From: Irpex lacteus | Taxonomy: Eukaryota; Basidiomycota; Agaricomycetes; Polyporales; Irpicaceae | Reading direction: 5' to 3' | NCBI GenBank assembly: GCA_001986395.2 | Contig: MQVO02000005.1 | Span: 1,364,001-1,428,000 of the forward strand | Length of the DNA: 64,000 nucleotides | Part shown: one piece after another, positions 54,840 to 64,000 of the stretch | Layout: every line of letters begins with the position of its first letter | Numbering within the stretch: the first letter of the stretch is position 1 | Notes under the pieces: generated by a model | Told to the model about the DNA's origin: nothing | What the model saw: the letters and a program-made list of their open reading frames with translations, nothing else | The model's database searches: none | Program-made: the position numbers and the translations under genes

Positions 54840-57609
54840 GTCTCAAAACACCCCCCTAATATCAAATATAAAGTACAACTTACAGAATACAGATGAAATG
54901 CGATTACTTGAACCAAACAGTACTTCATATTACTCAGCGCAATCAGCGACAGAAGTAGACACTTCTTCTACCAATTCAGATACCCACCCACCCACCCGTA
55001 TCATGTTATCTACTTCTGATGAATCTTTACCAGTATTAATTCATCCTGACATTGAGGATAATGATGAGGACATCATTTTTTCAGTGACCCCCAGGCATAT
55101 ACTGTGTATAAGAGAATAGATAAGAAAGTGAAGCCAGTTCCGGCTACAATCCTCGAAGAATCTAAAGTCATCCGTCGTTTTCCGGAGAATCCGCTAGATT
55201 CACTCCCGCCATTACCTGTAAACCCTTCAGACTTTGTTCCTAATGGAAGATTATCAAGTGAGCGACTTGCAGAAATGAAACTGTTTGAAGACAATTTTCT
55301 CTAGCCCGAAGAGAAGAAGTTATTTACTTATATCATGCAGTTTCATCAAAATGCACTGGTATTTGAAGACAGCCAGTGTGGTTCGTTCCGTGAAGATTAC
55401 TTCTCACCATACATTATTCCAGTAGTACCTCATGTTTCATGGGTTCATGGAAATATTCCAATTCCACCGGGAATACGTGAGAAGGTCATTGAACTACTTC
55501 AAGAAAAGATTGCGGCAGGAGTATACAAACCAAGTCAGTCTTCATATAGGTCCCAATGGTTTTGTGTGTTAAAGAAAAGTGGTAAACTCAGACTAGTACA
55601 TGACTTACAGCCTCTCAATGCGGTTACTATTAAAGAAGCAGGACTACTATCAAATCTCGATAGTTTTGTGGAACCGTTTGCAGGCAGGCAATGTTACACT
55701 GTCATGGATTTATATTGGGAATTCGATGCTCGGAAAGTACATGTTCAGAGCAGAGATCTGACCGCCTTTCAAACTCCACTAGGCCTATTACAGATCACTT
55801 CATTACCAACCGGATTTACCAACTCACCTGCAGAATTCCAGGCCTGCATGGCATTTATTTTACAAGACGAAATGTTGCATGTAGCTGACATCTTCATTAA
55901 CGATCTAGCAATCCGAGGATCAGCAACTATGTATCCTACTGAGAACGGAAATCCGGAAGTACTGCAAGAGAACCTGAAAATTAGACAATTCATCTGGGAA
56001 CACGCCCTGGATGTATATCGAATCCTGCATCGTGTAGCACATCCAGGCCGAACTTTCTCTCCTAGTAAAGTCCAGTTAGCTAAGTGTGCCACGTTAATCC
56101 TGGGTCACAAGTGCACTACAGAAGGACGTGTGGCTGACGATCAGAAAGTGGACAAGATTCTGAAGTGGCCCCCACTCACTTTCGTAAAAGAAGTCCGCGG
56201 ATTTCTAGGATTGTGCGGAAGAGTTAGAATCTGGATCAAGAACTATTCTTTAATCGCCAGACCCTTAACTGAGCTAGTACGTAAGGATGAGGAGTTTGTT
56301 TGGGATGACCGTCGTGAAGAAGCATTTCAAACACTGAAACAAGTGATCACTACAGCACCCGCTCTGAAACCAATTGACTACACATCAGACAATGCAATTG
56401 TATTATCAGTCGATTCAAGTCAGAACGTCGTCTTGGCCCAGGAAGATGACAACGGTCGCAAACGACCAGCCCGATACGGATCTATACCTATGAATGAACG
56501 CGAAGCCCAATATTCGCAGCCGAAGTTGAAGTTGTACAGACTTTTCCGAGCATTACGAGCGTACAGACTATACTTGATTGGAGCAATGAAGCTTAAGGTA
56601 GAAGTTGATGCCAAGTATATCAAGGGTATGCTCAACGAACCAGATCTTCAGCCAAACACTACCATTAATAGATGGATACAGGGAATTCTATTATTTGACT
56701 TTCAATTAGTTCATATTCCCGCTGACAAGCACAAAAGACCAGACACATTATCTAGGCATCGTCTGGCAGATGATGAAGATTATGTAGACAATGATAACTC
56801 ATGGCTGGACAATATTGCACTTTTTGCCGGCCTACCGCCTTGCCAAGCATTTACTTCAATTGTAATATCATTGACAGCTCCAATAAGCAAGGAAGATCAG
56901 GTGTTGAATCAAATTCACCATTTCCTGGTTACCTTGGAAGTTTCAGCTGTCAAGGACTTACAACAGCGGAAGCGATTCATCAAGCGTGCTACAAAATTCT
57001 TTGTCCGGCATGAACAATTATACAAGCGAAATGGAATCAATCCACTGTTACGTGCCATCACTAATCTTCCCACTCGATATGAGCTTCTTGAGCAAGCACA
57101 TGAGCAACTAGGCCATAAAGGTGAACACGCCGTATTTCAGACTCTACACAAGTGATTCTATTGGCCGAACATGTGGAACAATGTGTGAAAGCATGTCAGT
57201 TCGTGCCTGCCATGTCAACTTAGAAGCACTATCAAACCCCAGATTCCGTTACAAATTTCAATACCTACCACACTCTTTTCCCGAATTTATATTGACGTAA
57301 TGAGAATGCCGCAAGGACGCGGTGAATACACCAGTTTAGTTATCAGGAGCAGCTGAGGGAAGAGCGTTGAAATCCATAGATTCGGAGTCTTTAAGAGACT
57401 TCTTCTGGGAATGTTTGTTTTGCCGATACGGAGCCATTCAAGAAGTAACCACCGACAACGGCAGCAAAGTACAAGGTGCCTTTGCATTACTCATGAATCG
57501 TTACGGGCTCCCACAGACTAAAATTACTCCCTACACGAGTCAACGGAGTTGTGGAGTGAGGACATTTCACGATACGCGAGGCATTGATTTGTACTTGCCG
57601 CCAGAATTC
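54840..57609 (+). pseudogene. Ty3/Gypsy pol, decayed and interrupted
   Basis: The main open stretch (55335-57155) has the Gypsy RT: IPIPPGIREKVIELLQEKIAAGVYKPSQSSYRSQWFCVLKK in pieces, YTVMDLYWEFDARK, LPTGFTNSPAEFQ and the catalytic box as FIND where FIDD is usual. Connection and RNase H follow (GFLGLCGRVRIWIKNYS; SVDSS then a short deletion), then HIPADKHKRPDTLSR and the integrase zinc region. Upstream, PENPLDSLPPLPVNPSDFVP belongs to the same protein but is cut off by TAG at 55303. Downstream, integrase pieces (IYIDVM, TTDNGSKVQG, GHFTIREALI) are spread over frames with stops. The gene stops where a Helentron-like 5' end starts (57610). No LTRs are found. All catalytic changes say it is dead. 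Confidence 0.9.
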
Positions 57610-58920
57610 ACGATTCCTGAGGTACGAAGAAGAATCGTTCTAGTGCGACCTAGCACTTTGGATAACTGCGAGATGTGACCCGAGTGGTCCTTCAGCGTCT
57701 AATTCTGCCAATACAGTCGGTAACAAATTCATTAGCTTTTGCTTGTAGTTGGGCGCTTTTTTGATGTCAAACAGATTTCGATTTTTGTAGGGGTCATCAC
57801 ACACTCAATCTACACAAAAACTACCTCAGATTGTAGCCCTTGAGAAGACCTTTCAAGTGATCCAACTTTTATATCAAAAGGTGGAGATTTGAGGAAGTTA
57901 TGAGCTGGATGGCTTTGGATGACGACTTGAAATTTCAAACTCCGCTTCAAAATGTTATAAACACTTTGTAAGCATCTCAAGCACGTAGTATTACATACTG
58001 TACATGTATTTAAAGTAAGCCCATACTATAAGACATAGTATCGGACATTATGTCATGTGTGGCATGATGCATAGCATGATTCCCGGCATGATTCCTGGCA
58101 TGATTCCTGACATGATTCCTGACATGATTCCTTGAAAGACGAGAATGACATATGAATTCAAAATTAGCCCACTGGCTATATAATTAATGCTCTAAACATG
58201 TCAGCAGGTATGTAGGTGGCCAAGAATTGATGAGATCAATAGAACAGTTCTGGTTAAACTACGGTTTGATACAAGTACACAGAGAGGAACTGAAAATATG
58301 ACTGAACCAGTTTAGAACAAGTAATAGGCTTTTATTACAATGATCAGAGCCATATATCCTGGCCCTATAGAGTATACCAATAAGCTGGAAAAGAAATTGT
58401 GATGATATGTTTGGTAGCAAACAAGATATGACTTTTTCCCCTTTTACTGCTGACCAAATATGTGTATAATTCGAGGTTGGTGCCTATTTATGGCTTTATA
58501 TATGTACCTCATGAGTGTCACAGTATATCAGAGGGCATGACGTAATATATTCTGATTTTTCCGAATTTTATTGATGCACTTTCAGCCTTGAAAGAGAGAT
58601 GCAAAAAGTGGCACCTACAGGATTGGAACCAGTGACCTTTGGATTTCCATACTTGAAACATAGTAAACATGCACAAATAGAGCCCGGCCCACCTAGTAAG
58701 AGGATATCACGAGAATTTGGAAACTGGCGCTGACCGGTCAGCACCAGTTTCCAAAATGGCATCATTAGCAATGTGTCAGCACATTCATAACCTATGATAT
58801 AAAAATATTTAAATACATGAAAATATATTTGAAAATGGATGTTGGGGGCTTTCTAGAGTAAGAATGAGCGCTAGGAGGCTCATTAGAGTATGTATTGATG
58901 GGTAAGGCTTACTTACTATA
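57610..58920 (+). mobile_element. Helentron-like family A, 5' half
   Basis: It starts with the 29 nt 5' hairpin at 57610, preceded by TTC, and inserts into the Gypsy integrase. It has the core block, TGGCATGATTCC array (about 58074-58132), reversed tRNA-like block and the 40 bp palindrome with one mismatch (58716-58755). It is cut at 58920 by the 3' end of an inverted copy. Confidence 0.8.
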
Positions 58921-61900
58921 CTTGTGGTTAGCAAGGCCGGCAAGCGGCAGATCACGATTCCTGAGGCTACTAAGATGCACCAATATTTATAATAAGTTAC
59001 GGTGATCATATGAGTTGTTATCTATCAGATAGACATTTAAAACCACTATTTTGAAACAAGACACACTTGATCTAAATACAATAGTATACATTAACATTAG
59101 AAATTAGTCGAGATCATATTCAGAAGGTACGTATTGATTTTGACATCAAAATACATTGATGTCATGTTATGCTATTCAAAAGAAGCAAAATATTGAAATA
59201 AGCACGCAAGAAGAATAGGAAATGAGAGAATTGCCTTTTTAGGCAATATAATAATGTATATTAGCTATAATAATCATTCAAGCAATAGAAAACTATCAAT
59301 ATGAAAGTGTTTCTTATTTGCAGCAAGTCAAAGTTTGTTACTCTAGTTACACAGTTATTTTAGTGTTTTATTTGGAATTTGAGTAAGCAAAGTTTTCTTA
59401 CTTTTGTTATTGCAGTAAGTAAACTCTGTTACCACTGTAGTGTCTTTCAAAACACTCCAGATATTACTGAAAATATTTAAACTCCCAACTTTTACGCATA
59501 CTTTCTTCATATCTTTTGAAATACTCTGCCTATGAAAGTTCTGAGCTCAAATTCAGAATCCTGGGGAAAATTCAGTCCAGATGACATATATATCCATTTT
59601 ACATCAAAATATATTGATGTCATGTGATCTGCATCCAAAACGGTCCAATTGTCAAGATAAGCACCCATAAACGCAAACAACACACTGTGTTACCCCTTTA
59701 GGCCATTTAGTAACAACTATCCAATCTACTCTTGATCTTCTATGAACTGATGCAATTTTTTTTTGATTTTTCAACTATCAGTAAGTATCAGGTTTGTTAA
59801 TTGTGTTACTGACATAAATAAACTTACTTACCTCTTGACTATTTCTATTCATCTCATATACACTCAAATTTGCACAGTAAACACATTCACTCACTTATCA
59901 AGTACCTACCAGTTATGTCATCAAGTTTCTTTACTTACTGGCATAGAGCCTATACAATGTATAGTAAGAACCACATGTTACATGTCGCAGTTGTCCAAAG
60001 CACTATCACGCACTGAAACAATTCTTCTCTGTACCTCAGGAATTGTGAACAATCAAGTAACTTTAATCAACACATTAACACAATTATTATGATGTTTTAT
60101 TCATCAAAGTTTTTGAATTTTGAAATATGAGTAAGCAAAGTTTTCTTACTTTTGTTATTGCAGTAAGTAACCTCTATTACCACTGTAATGTCTTTCAAAA
60201 CACTCCAGATATTACTGAAACTGTTCAAACTTCCAACTTTTATGAACATTCTCTTCATATCTTTTGAAATATTCCTTTTATCAAAATTCTGAGGTCAAAT
60301 TCAGAATCCTGGGGAAAATTCGGTCCAGATGACATATATATCCATTTTACATCAAAATATATTGATGTCATGTGATCTGCATCAAAAACGGGCCAATTGT
60401 CAAAATAAGCGCCCATGAACATAAACAACATGCTGTGTTACTCCTTTAGGCAATTTAGTAACACCTATCAAACCTACTCTTGATGTTCACTGAACTGATG
60501 CAATTTTTCAATTTTTCAACTATCAGTAAGTATAAAGTTTGTTACTGTTGTTACCAAAGTAAGCAAACTTATTTACCGCTTTGTTACCCCTATTCATCTC
60601 ATATACCCATATTTACACAGTAAACACATCTACTTACTCATCAAGCACCTACCAGTTACGTCATCAAGTTTCTTTACTTACTGGCCCAGAGCCTATACAA
60701 AGTGTAGTAAGTAAGTCTTACCCATCATTACATACTCTAATGAGCCTCCTAGCACTCATTCTTACGCTATAAAGCCCCCCAACATCCATTTTCAAATATA
60801 TTTTCATGTATTTAAATATTTTTATATCATAGGTTATGAATGTGCTGACACATTGCTAATGATGCCATTTTGGAAACTGGCGCTGACCGGTCAGCGCCAG
60901 TTTCCAAATTCTCGTGATATCCTCTTAGTAGGTGGACCGGGCTCTATTTGTGCATGTTTACTATGTTTCAAATATGGAAATCCAAAGGTCACCGGTTCCA
61001 ATCCTGTAGGTGCCACTTTTGCATCCTTCTTTCAAGGCTGAAAGTGCATCAATAAAATTCGGAAAAATCAGAATATATTACGTCATACCCTCTGATATAT
61101 CATGATGCTTGTGCATTACATATATGAGGCCATAAATAGGTACCAACCTCGAATTATACACTTATTTGGTCAAGGGTAAGAGGGAAAAAAGTCATATCTT
61201 GTTTGCTACCAAACATATCATCACAATTTCTTTTCCAGCTTATTGGTATACTCCATAGGGCCAGGATATATGGCTCTGATCATTGTAATCAAAGCCTATT
61301 ACTTGTTCTAAACTGGTTTGGTCATATTTTCAGTTTCTCTCCGTGTACTTGTATCAAACCGTAGTTTAACCAGAACTGTTCTATTGATCTCATCAATTCT
61401 TGGACACCTACATACCTGCTGACATGTTTAGAGCATTAAGTATATAGCCAGTGGGCTAATTTTGAATTCATATGTCATTCTCGTCTTTCAAGGAATCATG
61501 CCAGGAATCATGCCAGGAATCATGCCGGGAATCATGCCATGCATCATGCCATGCATAACGCCATATCCAATACTACGTCTTATAGTATGGGCTTACTTCA
61601 AATACATGTACAGTATGTAATACTACACGCTTGAGATGCTTACAAAGTGCCTATAACACTTTGAAGCGGAGTTTGAAATCTCAGGTCGTCATCCAAAGCC
61701 ATCCAGCTCATAACTCTGTCAAATCTTCACCTTTTGGGATGAAAGTTGGACAGTTGGATAGGTCTTCTCAAGAGCTATAATCTGATGTAGTTTTTGTATA
61801 GATTGAATGTGTGATGACTCCTACAAAAATCGAAATTTGTTTGACATCAAAAAAGCGCCCAACTACAAGCAAAAGCTAATGAATTTGTGACCCACTGTAT

Positions 61901-62001
61901 TGGTACAATTAGACGCTGACGGACCACTCGCGTTACATCTCGCAGTTGTCCAAAGTGCTAGGTCGCACTGGAACGATTCTTCTTCGTACCTCAGGAATCG
62001 T
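58921..62001 (-). mobile_element. Helentron-like family A, inverted, with a nested copy
   Basis: On the minus strand the outer 5' end is at 62001 (ACGATTC hairpin, preceded by TC) and the 3' end at 58921 with hairpin GCCG-CTTGC-CGGC (58936-58948) and CACAAG followed by T. A second 5' end lies at 60046, so a shorter copy (58921-60046) sits at the 3' side of a longer one. As a result the segment with gcgcccat and ggaccgaattttccc occurs twice (about 59440-59700 and 60180-60430). It contains the perfect 40 bp palindrome (60869-60908), a tRNA-like B box (about 60990-61020) and the GATTCC array (about 61490-61560). Confidence 0.78.
60869..60908. repeat. perfect 40 bp palindrome
   Basis: TTTGGAAACTGGCGCTGACC followed directly by its exact complement, no loop. 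Near-identical versions lie at 29637-29676 and 58716-58755. At about 25126 the palindrome has been lost. Confidence 0.95.
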
Positions 62002-62095
62002 GAGCTTTGTATAGGTTGTATGCTGGTAAGTAGAGGAATTTTATAACATAACTGGTAAGTGCTTGATGAGTAAGTAGATGGGTTTACTGTCAAAT
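62002..62095. mobile_element. family A scrap beyond the 5' end
   Basis: It matches the interior of family A (compare 26668-26760: ttgtatgccggtaagtagag) in forward orientation, directly adjoining the 5' end of the inverted copy. It marks the right border of the repeat region. Confidence 0.6.
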
Positions 62096-62139
62096 CAATA
62101 CTGCATCTCAATACAGTTCATTGCAGACTAGTACGGTTT

Positions 62140-62640
62140 ATGAAGCGAGATTCAAACCTCGATTACCCCCGCCGCGATTGACAGGTGTGGGCTGTGCTCT
62201 CATAGCCGCCAAAATAGACAATACGATCTCGGTAAACTCATCACGCCCTTGGCCTGTGAGCTCATTTGATAGTGAATACGCCATGCGCAGATTTCCGTGT
62301 AACTTCGAAGTCACGTACGCAGCACTCAATCACGACATCTTCAATCTAGACTGACCATGGCGGACGCCTTGCAGGCAATCAAGGTGGTAAAACGAAGGCG
62401 GAAACGGACAATACGAGCACGGCAAACCCATACGCGAACACGGTTAATCGTCAATACGGCATGCATTAGTTACAAAGCAGTCTCAACCCTACATACGTCT
62501 TGCACTCACGGAATAGCCAACACTCCATCACGACATATTCAATTTAGACCAATCTTGGTGAATGCCCTGCAGGCAGTCGATGAACAACGGTACAAATAGA
62601 CAGTACGCGCAATGTACACTCGTAATTATGTCGACGGCAA
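62140..62640. repeat. degenerate tandem repeat, period 191 bp
   Basis: Landmarks agacaatacgatc (about 62216), ggacaatacgagc (about 62407) and agacagtacgcgc (about 62598) recur at 191 bp. Other shared pieces are TCAATCTAGACTGACC / TCAATTTAGACCAATC and GCCTTGCAGGCAATC / GCCCTGCAGGCAGTC. The apparent ORFs here (62121-62599) are not convincing genes. Confidence 0.7.
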
Positions 62641-62880
62641 AGGCTCATTTGCACGGTACCGCCAAGAGATATGGTCTACATATATTCGCTAGCTCGAGGC
62701 GCAATGCAATCTGATTTGATATCCGACGTTAAGTTTGACTTCTCGTGTGAAGTGACCAGCGACTGCAGTGTCAATCATTGCATTCACCCTGAAATACATA
62801 GCACGCTCGAATAAACAATTTTCTTTAGAGCCTCAAGCGGACACGGTGAGCTCAGTAATACATTGCCTACGTCAAGACAT

Positions 62881-62888
62881 TATATAAG
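62881..62888 (+). promoter_or_regulatory. TATA box of the small spliced gene
   Basis: TATATAAG lies 128 bp before the ATG at 63009, and about 75 bp before the proposed 5' leader intron. It fits a core promoter with transcription starting near 62910. Confidence 0.55.
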
Positions 62889-62896
62889 GGCTTAGG

Positions 62897-63012
62897 ATGT
62901 GCGATAGATGTTGTTCATCAGGCCACCACGAGCAAGTCGTTGACTACACCCAAGGTGAGATTCTCTCCACTGCTTTGCTCCTAGTTGAAGCTTCATTTAC
63001 TTTGCAGAATGA
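62897..63012 (+). other. upstream ORF spanning the leader intron
   Basis: An ATG at 62897 opens 20 codons (62897-62954 joined to 63008-63012 after removal of a 53 nt GT-AG intron, 62955-63007). Its TGA overlaps the main ATG as ATGA. Use depends on where transcription starts and on that intron being real. Confidence 0.4.
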
Positions 63013-63476
63013 GTTATCAAAACCCAGGCGTTATGCTGCAGTATCTGCAGGCATCCTACACCAACCAGGTATGTTTCCGCGCGTGTTTTACGCTCAAACT
63101 CACTAATGGATATTTGCAGCCTCGTCGTCAGCCTCACGATGTTCTTCGTCATCAACCTCGCTTGGAGGTGAATCACTTGAACACCGATGTCGCGTTCAGA
63201 CTCCAGCCAGGAGAATACTACCACCCTCGCATCGACCCAGCTCATGGTCTCGGCCATTACACATATCCTCCCGCACCATCCGTAATGTTCACGACTGTGA
63301 ACGCGCCCTCGATTACTATCAACAACTACAACTATCGACGCGAGCCTTCCGTTCAGGAGGAAGAAAATGAGGGCTCTTCTGAAGCAAGGCGCAGCAGGTC
63401 GGAGAGATGGGTGCGCATTGCGAAAGATGTGCTGACTCTCTTCTTCTCCGGGTTGAGTTTATGCTTGGGAGGATAG
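63009..63476 (+). CDS. small protein with C-terminal hydrophobic anchor, unknown
   Basis: Two exons (63009-63068 and 63120-63476) joined over a 51 nt GT-AG intron give 138 aa. The intron is in frame and stop-free, so an unspliced form of 155 aa would also be open from this ATG. The N-terminus (MSYQNPGVMLQYLQASYTNQ) is polar and aromatic. The middle is proline/histidine-rich (YYHPRIDPAHGLGHYTYPPAP), then VNAPSITINNYNYRRE and an acidic EEENEGSSE. The C-terminus WVRIAKDVLTLFFSGLSLCLGG is a hydrophobic segment ending two residues later, as in a tail-anchored membrane protein. No signal peptide is seen and no family is recognised. The start was chosen because it follows a leader intron acceptor at 63007 and lies in the better-spliced frame. 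Confidence 0.6.
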   Translation: MSYQNPGVMLQYLQASYTNQVCFRACFTLKLTNGYLQPRRQPHDVLRHQPRLEVNHLNTDVAFRLQPGEYYHPRIDPAHGLGHYTYPPAPSVMFTTVNAPSITINNYNYRREPSVQEEENEGSSEARRSRSERWVRIAKDVLTLFFSGLSLCLGG

Positions 63477-64000
63477 AGGTAGCACTACGGCATTCTAGCT
63501 GGATTTCATTAACATTAGATGTTCAAGATATTTATATGGCACATTCACATTACATGCAGACTAACACCGGCATTTTTTGAGCTACGGATGTGTGACCAAC
63601 GAGTCATGGACGGTGGGTCGAAACGGGCTCACCCGCTCGTCGAAAGGGCTATATACGGCAGGTGAGCTGCCATATATAGTATGCCATCACCGTTTTCACG
63701 CTCCAGGCGCCCAAATTTATTATGGCCTCCCGCCCTCATATATCGGAGTCGCGACAGCGACACCAGACTGCATTACTATGACTCGGGACAAGTACGTAGA
63801 TGCTGCGGCTATCCTTACACAAGGTTTCCCAAGTTATTTTGTCTCAAAACCGAACGTTATCGAGCCCTTTCAAGGAATGGTCTGCTTTCAAGGACCAGGT
63901 AAATCCTGTACTTAGAGGGGGCCAGCACGAGGGAAACTTGGAAAAACCCACCGGGCCACTGGTGAGCGCTGGGGCAGCCAATGGGAGGACCCGATCGTGA
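63477..64000. other. right edge, no gene recognised
   Basis: Composition is host-like. TATA-like sites (gctatatacggc about 63650; ccatatatagta about 63671) are present. The ORF 63577-63915 has no family signature. A gene may begin beyond the window. Confidence 0.35.

Noticed and set aside
54586..54840. 84-codon ORF and its partner at 53885-54250
   Set aside because: Both are translations of the inverted repeats of the mariner-type MITE M2.
58074..58132. Short regular repeats that might suggest a CRISPR array
   Set aside because: Units of about 12 bp run head to tail with no spacers, in a eukaryotic genome. It is a microsatellite-like array.

Overview
This window looks like genomic DNA of a filamentous basidiomycete, probably an agaricomycete. 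The evidence is genes cut by many 42-163 nt GT-AG introns, a fungal ATG20/SNX41-type sorting nexin, an AATF/BFR2 gene, and Copia and Gypsy retrotransposons of types common in mushroom-forming fungi. All assignments are from reading the sequence; no database search was run.

Positions 1-9959 are a compact euchromatic gene block. It holds a possible 3' end of a + strand gene (2-82), a P-loop polynucleotide-kinase-like protein with an RG-rich tail (372-1694, minus), a PX-BAR sorting nexin of the ATG20/SNX41 type (1999-4146, minus), a 1022-residue acidic CRF1/IFH1-like protein (4837-8127, minus), and, divergently from a 104 bp spacer, the ribosome-biogenesis gene AATF/BFR2 (8232-9959, plus). Splice structures were rebuilt by hand and every junction kept phase. 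The CRF1/IFH1-like regulator and BFR2 would both act in ribosome production, so their shared promoter region makes biological sense.

From about 10.2 kb to 62.1 kb the DNA is mostly AT-rich repeat. The dominant component is a set of related non-autonomous elements, about 1.8-3.1 kb each. Each starts with a hairpin (ACGATTC, about 15-17 nt, GAATCGT). Each carries the complement of its first bases (CAGGAATCGT) about 32-36 bp inside the other end, followed by a short covarying hairpin (GCCR-CTTGN-YGGC) and a terminal CAAG. All ten 3' ends seen are followed by T. Asymmetric inverted repeats, a 3' hairpin and T-T insertion are the hallmarks of Helentron/Helitron2 rolling-circle transposons; no Rep/helicase gene is in the window. 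The families share internal modules in the same order although their sequences differ: a core block, a tRNA-like B-box block, a long GC-centred palindrome, a gggcgctta block and GATTCC tandem repeats. Several lie tail-to-tail around unrelated DNA: a Gypsy pol fragment (20459-21429), 0.9 kb of unique DNA (27956-28864) and a 67 bp spacer.

Other mobile DNA includes a Copia array, LTR-internal-LTR-internal-LTR-truncated internal-LTR (35319-47436), whose second copy has an intact 1497-codon gag-pol frame; a decayed Gypsy element (54840-57609); a 487 bp hAT-type MITE with a paralogous empty site; and two Tc1/mariner-type MITEs of 893 and 895 bp. A frameshifted gene of unknown family lies at 51806-53252. 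At the right edge the sequence becomes gene-like again: three 191 bp degenerate tandem units, then a small spliced gene (63009-63476) with a TATA box and an upstream ORF that overlaps its start codon.
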